Part shown: piece after piece, positions 28,452 through 37,000 of the stretch
Position numbering within the stretch: the stretch's first letter is position 1
Layout: each line of letters opens with the position of its first letter
Assembly: GCA_937902315.1 (NCBI GenBank)
Contig: CALGUG010000059.1
Location: 248,001 to 312,000, forward strand
Source of the DNA: an uncultured Chloroflexales bacterium
GTDB lineage: Bacteria > Chloroflexota > Chloroflexia > Chloroflexales > Chloroflexaceae
Reading direction: 5' to 3'
DNA: 64,000 bases
Program-made: the position numbers and the translations under genes
Notes under the pieces: generated by a model
What the model saw: the letters and a program-made list of their open reading frames with translations, nothing else
Told to the model about the DNA's origin: nothing
Database searches by the model: none

Positions 28452-28880
28452 TGTCGTCTCCTTTGCTCTTTATCGAAAGAGCGTCTCACAGACTAAACTA
28501 AAGGCTTGAACACTTCGCATAGCGTTATGCTACTTAAAGTAGAGTATCTATCAAGATGGCTGGTCACGCCAATACGACGACGTTGTTTTTGCCTGCTATG
28601 CTCATAGTTCTAAGGAAAAGAAAAAGGTGTGGGGCCCGTGTCGCCTCACACCTTTTCGTTCTTTATGATCGAGAACTTATTCAACGCGAAGCAACCCGGC
28701 CCCTATTTTACTGGCGGGATAAAAGTAAAAATAAAAGCCAAACTTGTGGTTGCTTGCGATCATAGGTTGAATAATTCCTTAGATGTACTAATTGCTGGCA
28801 CGACTATAACACAGCTCAAATACTTCGTCAAGTAGAAGTTCTCGATCGCGCTGCACAGCGCTTTGTGACTGTCTGAGAGC
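28452..28880. other. intergenic region between aroH and the ANTAR regulator
   Basis: No convincing gene is present; the short plus-strand ORFs lack an RBS and similarity. It contains the terminator at 28622-28656 and presumably the aroH promoter. Confidence 0.4.
28622..28656. terminator. intrinsic terminator following the ANTAR regulator gene
   Basis: AAAAGGTGTG and CACACCTTTT form a 10-bp stem with A/T ends, usable in both directions. It is about 225 bp past the regulator stop. Confidence 0.65.
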
Positions 28881-29468
28881 TTAATCGTTGCCTAGCAGCT
28901 CTTCGGCCTCGATGATCGCCCGAGCGATATCTTTCATCTTGGCTCGTTTATCGCGTGCGCGCTGACGTAGACGCTCATAGGCTTCGCGTTCTGGGATTCC
29001 GAGCCGCTGCATTAAGATACCTTTGGCGCGTTCGATCAATTTGCGTGCTTCGAGCGAGTCTTGCAGGCTGTGAACTTCCGTGCGTAGGCTTTGAATCTCC
29101 CGGAAGCGTGCTAGTGCGATATTGATCGCGGGGGGAAGATCGTTTTCGCTGATCGGTTTAACCAAATAGCCTAATACTCCGGCGGCTTCTGCTCTACGCA
29201 CCGTCTCTTTGTCGGTGTAGGCCGTAAGCATAATGATCGGCATGCTGCGTTGCTGGTTGATGCGTAGTGCAGCTTCGGTCCCATCGATCTCTGGCATACG
29301 GATATCCATTAAAATGACATCGGGAACAAGGCGCAGAGCGAGGTCGATCGCTTCGGTTCCAGTACGAGCGATTCCGATAACATCGTAGCCAAGCCCTTTG
29401 AGCTGCTCCTCAAGGGTTAGCGAAACGAGATCATTATCTTCAGCAATCAGAATACGGGTAGCGGCCAT
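28881..29468 (-). CDS. response regulator with receiver and ANTAR RNA-binding domains
   Basis: The 195-aa protein has an N-terminal CheY-like receiver with the acidic pocket E10/D11 (LIAEDND), phospho-acceptor D55 in VILMDIRMPE, the T in MLTAYTD and the K in YLVKPIS. A short coiled segment (IQSLRTEVHSLQDSLEAR) leads to an ANTAR domain (ERAKGILMQRLGIPEREAYE). ANTAR proteins bind twin-hairpin RNA leaders and cause antitermination when phosphorylated. No partner histidine kinase or obvious double-hairpin target is in the window. Confidence 0.93.
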   Translation of the reverse strand: MAATRILIAEDNDLVSLTLEEQLKGLGYDVIGIARTGTEAIDLALRLVPDVILMDIRMPEIDGTEAALRINQQRSMPIIMLTAYTDKETVRRAEAAGVLGYLVKPISENDLPPAINIALARFREIQSLRTEVHSLQDSLEARKLIERAKGILMQRLGIPEREAYERLRQRARDKRAKMKDIARAIIEAEELLGND

Positions 29469-29548
29469 GGCTTTCCCTCAACGCCGGTGCCGCGCAGTCA
29501 CTGGGCGGGCCGCGACTAGATCTTTATACAATTCGAACACCGTTAACT

Positions 29549-29557
29549 ATAATACCA
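29549..29557 (-). promoter_or_regulatory. extended -10 element upstream of the ANTAR regulator
   Basis: On the minus strand TGGTATTAT (TG-n-TATTAT) lies about 80 bp upstream of the start codon. The -35 region is weak, so this is tentative. Confidence 0.35.
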
Positions 29558-29659
29558 TAAAAAAGAGCGCCAAGAAACGTATTGCAGGCCGACTCGCTAG
29601 GGCTATAACAGCTTACACTTTCCGCTTTATCAGAGGAATAGGTTCGATCTGTGCCCGGA

Positions 29660-30718
29660 CTATTGCATGAGTTCGGCCACAACTGCATCGACGATCTGTG
29701 CGATATAGCCGTGATGCAGCGCCGCCGCTCGACGCGGGTAGGTACGGTTACACAACACCACAACGCAGCAGTTGTAGTCTTGCAAAGCGATAATGGCTGG
29801 CCCGGTGAAGCCAGTGTGCCCGAAGCCGCTCGCTGCGTGCTGGCCCATAAACGAAACGCGGTCGAGCATCCAGCCGTAGCCGCAGGCTAGGCGTAATTTG
29901 GGCGTTTGGTTAGTGACCGCATCGCGCGCCAAACCTTCCGAGATCAGCGGTGGTTGATATGCCAGCCACGCTTCACAGAAGCGCAGCAGATCATAAGCTG
30001 TGCTAAACAGCCCGGCGTGCCCCGCAACTCCGCCCAAAGCATAACAGCTCTCGTCGTGAACCTTGCCATGCACAAGGCCGCCTCGCCACGCTTCATCGAT
30101 TTCGCTGGGGGCGATGCGCGCATGCCATGCGGCGCTTGGGTTAAACATCGTTTCGCGCAGCCCGAGCGGATCGAGGATATATTCTTGGATCGCCTGTTCG
30201 AGCGGAAGCTGGCGCAGCTGTGCGACGATCTCGCCCACCAATAGGCTATTGATATTGGTATAGGCTACATCGCTTCCGGCGGGTACTTTTAAAGGCGCTT
30301 GATAGATCAGCTCTAAAATCTTGGCGCGTTCGTGGCTGCGCAAGGCCGAAAGGCGTAGATCGAGGCCCGAGGTATGGGTTAAGAGGTGGCGTACCGTTAC
30401 GCTGCTCTCGCGAAAGCCCGCCAGATAGCGCGCAACCGGCGCATCGAGCTGCACCATTCCTTCCTCGATCAGTTGCAAGAGGGCGGTGGCGCTAAACACC
30501 TTGGTGAGCGAGGCGATGTCGTAGATTGTATCGAGCTGAACAGCTTGGGAGCCGGGGTCAGCGTACATGGTGCTGCCGTAAGCCGCTGCATGCAGCAGTT
30601 GCCCAGCTTTGCTCGCCAGCACAACCGCGCCGGGCCAGACCCGTTTATCGATCGCCTCTTCCACAAGGCTATCGATCGCCGAGAGAGAAAGCTTTGTAGA
30701 CATAATTGTAGAGATCAT
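29660..30718 (-). CDS. serine hydrolase of the class C beta-lactamase / D-aminopeptidase family
   Basis: The 352-aa protein carries the SxxK nucleophile motif in YDIASLTKVFSATALLQ, the YxN motif in VAYTNINSLLVGEIV and a third motif HTG in GFGHTGFTGPA. LLTHTSGLDLRL also fits the family. No signal peptide is visible (the N-terminus is MISTIMSTKLSLSAIDSLVE), so it is probably a cytoplasmic esterase or peptidase-like enzyme and not a secreted penicillin-inactivating enzyme. The start is uncertain: AGGAGG directly abuts ATG 30718 and is 15 nt from ATG 30703. Confidence 0.88.
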   Translation of the reverse strand: MISTIMSTKLSLSAIDSLVEEAIDKRVWPGAVVLASKAGQLLHAAAYGSTMYADPGSQAVQLDTIYDIASLTKVFSATALLQLIEEGMVQLDAPVARYLAGFRESSVTVRHLLTHTSGLDLRLSALRSHERAKILELIYQAPLKVPAGSDVAYTNINSLLVGEIVAQLRQLPLEQAIQEYILDPLGLRETMFNPSAAWHARIAPSEIDEAWRGGLVHGKVHDESCYALGGVAGHAGLFSTAYDLLRFCEAWLAYQPPLISEGLARDAVTNQTPKLRLACGYGWMLDRVSFMGQHAASGFGHTGFTGPAIIALQDYNCCVVVLCNRTYPRRAAALHHGYIAQIVDAVVAELMQ

Positions 30719-30800
30719 CCTCCTAGCCTATACCCAAACAGTCAGCTTTACGCTTGTGGGCTAACTATACCATTATATCGACAGCGCTTTTTCAAATCCT

Positions 30801-30831
30801 TTGCAGCTCTCGACGGCGAACATGGTATAAT
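30801..30831 (+). promoter_or_regulatory. candidate extended -10 promoter for the 197-aa protein
   Basis: TATAAT (30826-30831) is preceded by TGG (an extended -10). A TTGCAG at 30801-30806 gives a 19-bp spacer. It lies about 92 bp before the ATG at 30923. Confidence 0.45.
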
Positions 30832-30922
30832 GCAAGCCACTTCCCTCCAACAGAAGATTTTACAAACCGGAATGGCCACACGCAGTGCGCCTGCCGAGAC
30901 AATGTCAAAGGAGAATAGCTCT

Positions 30923-31516
30923 ATGGGCCGACAGGCACAACTCAAGCGTGCGCGACGCGAGCAGGCAGAATATGTAGCATCCCTCACAACTTGCGAAGGC
31001 ACGTGGCTCGAGAAGCGCCCCGAAATGGAAGAGCAGCGCCAAATCGTTGCTGCGACGCATCTTCTGATTCAAAAGCATCTGCCAATTATTAATGAATTTA
31101 AGCGAGATGTAACTGCTGCAAACCTCTATAGTCTTGAGCTCTTCCGTGATGAACTCTTTAAGCCTTTGCACTTTGAAGATTGGGTTGTTGAGCAAATGAT
31201 TGAGGCGGTAGGAGAGCCACCGATCGTCGAGAGCCAAGACGATCCGGCCTTCTCTTCCTATTTGCAGCGCGCCGTTTTAAGTGTTGCCACATCGCGCTTC
31301 CGTGCATCACTCGCCAGCCAACTGCGTCGCTTCTTGCCCGTCCTCATCAATGCAGAGCGTTATCGCGACGCCGTGTGTGTCGACTACAACGCCTTCCGCA
31401 CCTCGCTCGGCAACGAAGTATCGCCCTTCTTGGTGCAAATGACCTTGCAGTCTATGGCTCGCTGGTACGAAGAGCACGAAGAAGAGGACGAAGAGCTCAG
31501 CGAGGCCGCCGAATAA
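30923..31516 (+). CDS. hypothetical protein, 197 aa
   Basis: I do not recognise a family. The start ATG 30923 is supported by AAAGGAG 9 nt upstream; the longer upstream frame has no support. The protein begins basic (MGRQAQLKRARREQAEYV) and is predominantly helical. It contains SRFRASLASQLRRFLPVLIN and YNAFRTSLGNEVSPFLVQMT, and ends in a strongly acidic tail (EEHEEEDEELSEAAE). It is a single gene with its own promoter-like element and a strong terminator directly after it. Codon use looks like that of its neighbours. It is likely a real, soluble, charged protein. Confidence 0.65.
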   Translation: MGRQAQLKRARREQAEYVASLTTCEGTWLEKRPEMEEQRQIVAATHLLIQKHLPIINEFKRDVTAANLYSLELFRDELFKPLHFEDWVVEQMIEAVGEPPIVESQDDPAFSSYLQRAVLSVATSRFRASLASQLRRFLPVLINAERYRDAVCVDYNAFRTSLGNEVSPFLVQMTLQSMARWYEEHEEEDEELSEAAE

Positions 31517-31558
31517 GCCTGCTTGCCTCTGTATTGCAAACCAAGGCTTACACTCGCA

Positions 31559-31597
31559 GGGATCTGACAAACCGCTTGTCAGATCCCTTTGATTTGT
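31559..31597 (+). terminator. intrinsic terminator of the 197-aa protein gene
   Basis: GGGATCTGACAA and TTGTCAGATCCC form a perfect 12-bp stem with a 5-nt loop, followed by TTTGATTTGTTCTT. Confidence 0.9.
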
Positions 31598-31639
31598 TCT
31601 TGCATCACAGTGCGGGCCTGTATCACTTCTGTTTGATAT

Positions 31640-31787
31640 ATTCAGCGCTCTGGCGATAAGGCTTTTGGCTCTCAGCAGGCTTCTGGCGCGTCCGCCTACG
31701 GCTAGCAACAGCTTATCCGCCGCAAAGGTGGTGTAGCAGTGTGGAAAGGCCATTCCAAAAACCTCATCTTCGCGATCTTACAAGTTA
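31640..31787 (+). repeat. family A repeat, copy A-7
   Basis: Contains GCGCGTCCGCCTACGGCTAG and CAACAGCTTATCCGCC. It runs directly into family B copy B2. Its right 95 bp is an inverted near-copy of 26425-26515. Confidence 0.65.
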
Positions 31788-31896
31788 TATCAAATTCGCT
31801 TACAGAGTTGCGTTCTTGTAACGCAAAAACGGGAAAAAAATGGTCACGTTCCACTCTGCCGAAGGCCAAATAGAAAGCAATCAACCGGATTTGGTA
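31788..31896 (+). mobile_element. family B MITE-like element, copy B2
   Basis: 109 bp, from TATCAAATTCGCTT to CAACCGGATTTGGTA, with TA at both ends. The interior carries TTCCACTCTGCCGAAGGCC. Confidence 0.75.
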
Positions 31897-32093
31897 TCAA
31901 CTATCAAACGAGGTCGTATCGCCCTGTGCCATACGCCCGCCTGAAAACCCAACAATCTCGACTGAGCATAGTTGTGCTCTGTAACTCCTTTTGCTATGCT
32001 ACACTAGCGTTTGAGAGAGCCCGCACGCTACTCTATCAGCTTGCTTACATACAGATCGCTTGTTTCGTGCCTGATAATGAAGGAAATAGATGT

Positions 32094-32768
32094 ATGGAGA
32101 CACAAAATAGTTCGCCAGTACGCGCCGTACTTTGGGATATGGATGGCACTTTGATCGATTCTGGCGAGTACCATTGGCGTTCTTGGGACGAAACGATGCA
32201 AAAAGAGGGCATCCCTTTTACGTATGAGCAGTTTCGCGCCACGTTCGGCCAGCGCAACGACACCATTTTGCGCGACTTGATCAGCCCCGACATCACTCCC
32301 GAAGAGATCGCACGCATTGCAGACGCCAAAGAGCACGCCTATCGAATGATCGTTCAGCGCGAAGGTATCTCGCTCTTGCCCGGTGTTCAAGAATGGCTGA
32401 TGCGCCTCAATCGCGAAGGCTGGCGACAGGCGGTCGCCTCCTCTGCGCCGCGCGCCAACATCGAAACCATTTTGCGCGTTCTGCAGATCTCGTGGTGCTT
32501 CGATGCGATCGTGGCCTCGGAAGATGTGCAGCGCGGCAAGCCCGATCCCCAAGTCTTCCAAATGGCTGCCGATCGTTTGGGCGTGCCCTACAATCGTTGT
32601 ATTGTGGTCGAAGATGCTCCTGCCGGGGTTGAAGGCGCCCATCGCGCGGGCATGCGCGCCATCGGCGTGCGCTCTTCGCACGGCGAGCTAGCTGCCGAAG
32701 TAGTTGTCGATCGCCTCGATCAACTGCCCGAGCATATTTTTAGCGAACTGCTCGAATCAGCCTCTTAA
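32094..32768 (+). CDS. HAD-superfamily hydrolase, beta-phosphoglucomutase-like
   Basis: The 224-aa protein opens with the HAD motif I (AVLWDMDGTLIDSGEYHW), has a four-helix cap region, motif II/III regions VASSAPRANIE and GKPDPQVFQMAADRLG, and motif IV CIVVEDAPAGVEGAHRAGMR. This is the subclass I phosphatase/phosphomutase architecture (PGMB-like), acting on small phosphorylated sugars or similar metabolites. ATG 32094 with an upstream AAGGAAAT is chosen; the longer frame upstream is not conserved. The exact substrate is unknown. Confidence 0.88.
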   Translation: METQNSSPVRAVLWDMDGTLIDSGEYHWRSWDETMQKEGIPFTYEQFRATFGQRNDTILRDLISPDITPEEIARIADAKEHAYRMIVQREGISLLPGVQEWLMRLNREGWRQAVASSAPRANIETILRVLQISWCFDAIVASEDVQRGKPDPQVFQMAADRLGVPYNRCIVVEDAPAGVEGAHRAGMRAIGVRSSHGELAAEVVVDRLDQLPEHIFSELLESAS

Positions 32769-32945
32769 TATATGGCTCTGTTAGCCAATCAAGTACTTTG
32801 ATAGAAAACCTTGGTGTGTTCGTTTGATCTATCTGCTGCTTACCGATTGCCTTCCTAAGCAAAGGCATCGAAACACGCTGTGTAAACCTGCTTGCAGCTT
32901 GCACCAGGCAAGTTGCAGCGCTATTTAGCGATGTTAAGCCACTTT

Positions 32946-32978
32946 GAACCTTCCAGCTGCGAAGCTGCTGGAAGGTTC
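32946..32978. terminator. 12-bp perfect hairpin downstream of the HAD gene
   Basis: GAACCTTCCAGC pairs with GCTGGAAGGTTC around a 9-nt loop. There is no T-run. Similar CTGCAAGC-type palindromes lie nearby (about 33430). Confidence 0.4.
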
Positions 32979-32997
32979 GTGGTAAGGATAGCAGTTA

Positions 32998-33114
32998 TAC
33001 CAAATTCGTTTAAAAACTTGCCCACTTGGAGTGTAAGAAAACAAAACCGGGAAAGAAAAGAGACAAGTTCCACTCTGCCGAAGGCCAAATAGAATAAAGC
33101 AAGCGAATTTGGTA
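32998..33114 (+). mobile_element. family B MITE-like element, copy B3
   Basis: 117 bp, from TACCAAATTCGTTT to AAGCGAATTTGGTA, with TA at both ends of the terminal repeats. The interior is AGTTCCACTCTGCCGAAGGC. It has no coding potential. Confidence 0.78.
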
Positions 33115-33229
33115 TGAGTTAACCACCAGCGCGGGGCGCTGAGAACAACTAGTGAAAATCCTCAGTGGGCGGCATTATATGTGTCGCGTGAATGCTGACC
33201 GCTTCCTGTAACTGGAATTTTCATATCAG

Positions 33230-33540
33230 AACATCGGGAATGAGGGGGAGCATACGCCCTTCTCCCGCATTGCGGGAGAAGGGTCGGGGATGAGGGCAGC
33301 TAGCCCATTTGATAGCCGTAGGCGGACGCGCTAAGGGCCGAATGGATGCCAAGAGCTTCGCCGTCAAAGCTTGAATGTGTAAACTCGGAAGTATGCGCGC
33401 CCTGTTTTCGCTGCTTTCGCTGCCTTCGCTGAAACCTGCCAGCTGCAAGCAGCTTGCAGGTTCAAACGCTGTATTTCCTTGACAAGGCACTCCGTACCCT
33501 GAGCTTGTCGAAGGGTAGGATTGCTCTCTCTGACTTCGAT
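33230..33540. repeat. family C-like hairpin modules and a family A2 fragment
   Basis: CCCTTCTCCCGC ATT GCGGGAGAAGGG (33258-33284) and a CCTGAGCTTGTCGAAGGGTA segment (about 33500) mirror the modules of the 12.2-12.7 kb array. GATAGCCGTAGGCGGACGCG (33313-33332) is a family A2 core fragment. A CTGCAAGCAGCTTGCAG palindrome is also present. The gap 32769-33663 holds no credible gene. Confidence 0.6.
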
Positions 33541-33628
33541 AAACTTGTAGCTAAGCGCTTGTACGCTCATTCGCATCTATACTATACACAAGCGCTTTAA
33601 AGTCTAAGCTTTGCAAACAAAATAAAAG

Positions 33629-33653
33629 CGCTCTTGGAAGTATTCCAAGAGCG
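33629..33653 (-). terminator. intrinsic terminator of tRNA-Cys
   Basis: On the minus strand CGCTCTTGGAA-TAC-TTCCAAGAGCG is followed by CTTTTATTTTG, 11 bp beyond the tRNA 3' end. Confidence 0.85.
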
Positions 33654-33663
33654 TTTTTGTTTG

Positions 33664-33738
<75 letters not shown>

Positions 33739-33762
33739 AGATCTCCGTCTACAACGCCCGTT

Positions 33763-33791
33763 ATTCTACCATAACTATGCTTGTTATGCAA
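33763..33791 (-). promoter_or_regulatory. promoter of tRNA-Cys
   Basis: On the minus strand TTGCAT (33791-33786), a 17-bp spacer and TAGAAT (33768-33763) lie 25 bp upstream of the tRNA 5' end. The layout is near consensus. Confidence 0.65.
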
Positions 33792-34005
33792 ATGGCTTCT
33801 TGTTGTGCTTGCACCTTGTAGGTGGAGCGCTGTACTCTTCGTGTTTGTGAGTTTGGTAAGGATGTTAATTTGACATTAAAATCAATGTGTATAAAATTGC
33901 TACGAATCATAGTATTACATAAATGAAAATTTGTTTTCAGAACGTGTCTGTCTTGCCGATGATGAGCTGATCGGCCTTTGTGCGAGAGAGAAGGCGGCTT
34001 GTACT

Positions 34006-37000
34006 ATGGCGTACACAACGATTGTCAGCGAAGGCGACCTGATTCCGCTTGATCTTATTGATGCGATCGCTCACCAAGAGCTTCCCGGCCAGCGTCCTCA
34101 AGACTTTGCTCTAAGCCAAACGCTTTCTGTCACCGACTATGCTGCATCGTTGTGGCAAGAAGTCTATCGCGATTGGCGCTCACTACATGATTCCTCCAGC
34201 CCTCAAGCGAATCGCTCTCTATCAACACAAACTTCTAGCCGTTCAGCTTGGCTTGAGAAGCTCTTTACCCTCTTCGGCTACAACATCAGACCTCAACAGC
34301 CGCGCGATCAAATCATCAATGGACGGCGCTTTCCGATCTCGCATCGGGCTGATCCTCATCACGATGCCCCGCCTATTCATATCGAAGCCTACGGAGTCGA
34401 TCTCGATGGTCGCTCTAGAAGCTCGAAGCAGTCCTACGGCTCGCCGCATGCCATTGTGCAGGAATATCTTAATAACAGCGAGCATGTGTGGGGCATTGTC
34501 ACCAATGGCGAGCGCTTGCGCCTTTTACGCGACTCGTCACGCTTTTCGCGTCCTACTTATCTTGAATTTAATCTGCGCTCGATGTTTGAAGAGCAGAAGT
34601 TTAGCGAGTTTATTCTGCTCTTTCGCCATCTGCACCGTTCGCGTCTGCCAAAAACTATTGAGGATGCTCAAGATTGTTGGCTGGAATACTACCATCGCCA
34701 TGCGATTGAGCAGGGCGGGCGGGTGCGCGAGCGTTTGCGTCAAGGTGTTGAACAAGCTTTGTTGGAGCTGGGCAACGGTTTTGTAAAGGACGCCCATCTT
34801 CACAAGTCAGAACTTTATCGCAAACTGACCGAGCAACGACTTAGTGCCCACGACTTTTATCGTCAACTGTTAAAACTGATCTATCGCCTGCTCTTTTTAA
34901 TGGTCGCCGAAGAGCGCAATGCGATTGTCGCCCAAGAGTTTGATCGTAACGACCCCGATTTCGATCGAGTTTTGCTCTCATATCGCTTACCTCCCGCTAA
35001 CGAACGCCTCAAGATCTATTACGAATACTATTCGATGCGACGTTTGCGCTTCTTGGCGGAGCGACCCAGCCTTGTGCGCGAAACGTATTACGATCTTTGG
35101 CGTGGTTTGTTGAATAGCTTTGCCCAATTTAAGCTCGGCAACGACTTAGAGACCTCTTTAGGGCTTGCGCCTCTGAACGGTGAGCTGTTCAACGACGAAG
35201 CGATCAAAGATCTTGAAAATGCTCAGATCAACAATCGCCATCTGTTGGCCGCTATTCGCGCTCTATCCTACTACTATGATCCTCAAAGCGAGAGCCAACG
35301 CCGGGTCAACTATGCGGCCATCGATGTCGAGGAGCTTGGCAGTATCTACGAGAGCCTGCTCGATTATCGCCCGCTGGTCGATATGTTTGCATCGGGCCAA
35401 GCCCAGTTTTGCTTAGTCTATGGAACCGATCGCAAGAGCACTGGCTCGTACTACACCAGCCCTGAGCTGGTGAAGGAGCTGATTAAGAGTGCGCTCGACC
35501 CCTTGATCGCCGAGCGCCTGGCCCCCAATGGTCGTCCGCTGAGCTTTAAGGAACAAGAACAGGTTCTTTTAAACTTACGCGTGCTCGATCCGGCTTGTGG
35601 CAGCGGCCACTTGCTTTTAGCAGCCGCGCGTCGAATCGCCCACGAGCTGGCCAAGGTGCGCAATGCTGGCGATCTGCCCACGCCCGAGCTCTATCGGCGT
35701 GCTGTGCGCGATGTTATTCAAAAGTGCATCTTCGGAGTCGATATCAATCCACTGTCAGTCGATCTATGTAAGCTCGCGCTCTGGATCGAAGGCCATGCCA
35801 AAGGCATGCCGCTCGACTTTCTCGATGCTAATATCAAACGAGGCAACTCCTTGGTTGGTGCGTGGGCCGATCTGATTGAAGCAGGCATTCCCGATGAGGC
35901 CTATAAGCCGCTTACAGGCGACGATAAAACGGTTGCGACCAGCTTGCGCAAGCAAAATAAGCAAGCTCGCGAACTTTGGCAGAAGCAGGGCTTGATTCAA
36001 TTAGGGATTGGAACCAGTAGCGTTACTTCGGAGCAAAAAGCTCTGCGCCAAGCCTTGGAAGACTTTGAGCGGATCGATACCAGCACGGTCACAGGTGTGC
36101 TTCAAAAGAGCCAAGCTTATAATAAGCTGCGCCTAAAGCTTTCGCCCGATTTCAATCGTTTCAATCTCTGGACAGCGGCCTTCTTTTTGAGCTTCGATCG
36201 AGAGACCATCGATGCTGTTCCAATTAGCAGCGATCTCAATCAAGAGCTAGAGAGGCCCGAACTTACATACAAGCAGGTGTTTGCCAAGCTGCTGGCCGAT
36301 CAGCTCGCTTTCTTCCATTGGGAGCTAGAATTCCCTCAGGTTTTTGAGCGCGATGGCGAGCGAAAGCATGGCTTCGACCTGATTTTGGCGAATCCGCCTT
36401 GGGAACGAATTAAGCTGCAAGAACAAGAGCACTTTATCGATGTGCCAGAGATCGCTCGCGCCAGCAATAAGGCCGAACGCGATCGCATGATCGCAGCTTG
36501 GCGCCAGGGAACGCCTCAGCAGCGCGCTAGAATCGCACAGTTTGAGCGTGCGAAGCAGTTGGCCGAGAGCGAGAGCCGTTTTGTGCGTGTATCGCGCCGT
36601 TTTCCGCTGAGCGCGGTCGGCGATGTCAATACCTACGCTTTATTTGCCGAGCTTGTACGCGATCTACTGGCTCCTAATGGTCGTGTAGGCATTATTGTGC
36701 CTACCGGCATCGCCACCGATGATTCAACCAAGGCTCTATTCGCTGATTTCAACCGAAAACAGCAGCTAATTGCTCTGTATGACTTTGTGAATGCGAAACC
36801 ACTCTTTCCAGATGTGCATCGTAGTTACAAATTCTGTCTGCTAATCCTTGGGAATACGCAACAGCCAAGCGAATTTATTTTCTTTGCGCAAGAGACACAT
36901 CAACTTCACAATCCAGAGCGGCGCTTTAGCTTAAGCGCAGAGGAGATCGCGCTGATCAACCCCAATACCCGTACTGCGCCCGTCTTCCGAAGCCGAGCCG

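Noticed and set aside
28556..28835. Two small plus-strand ORFs between aroH and the ANTAR gene
   Set aside because: They overlap a terminator hairpin, lack an RBS and show no conserved features.
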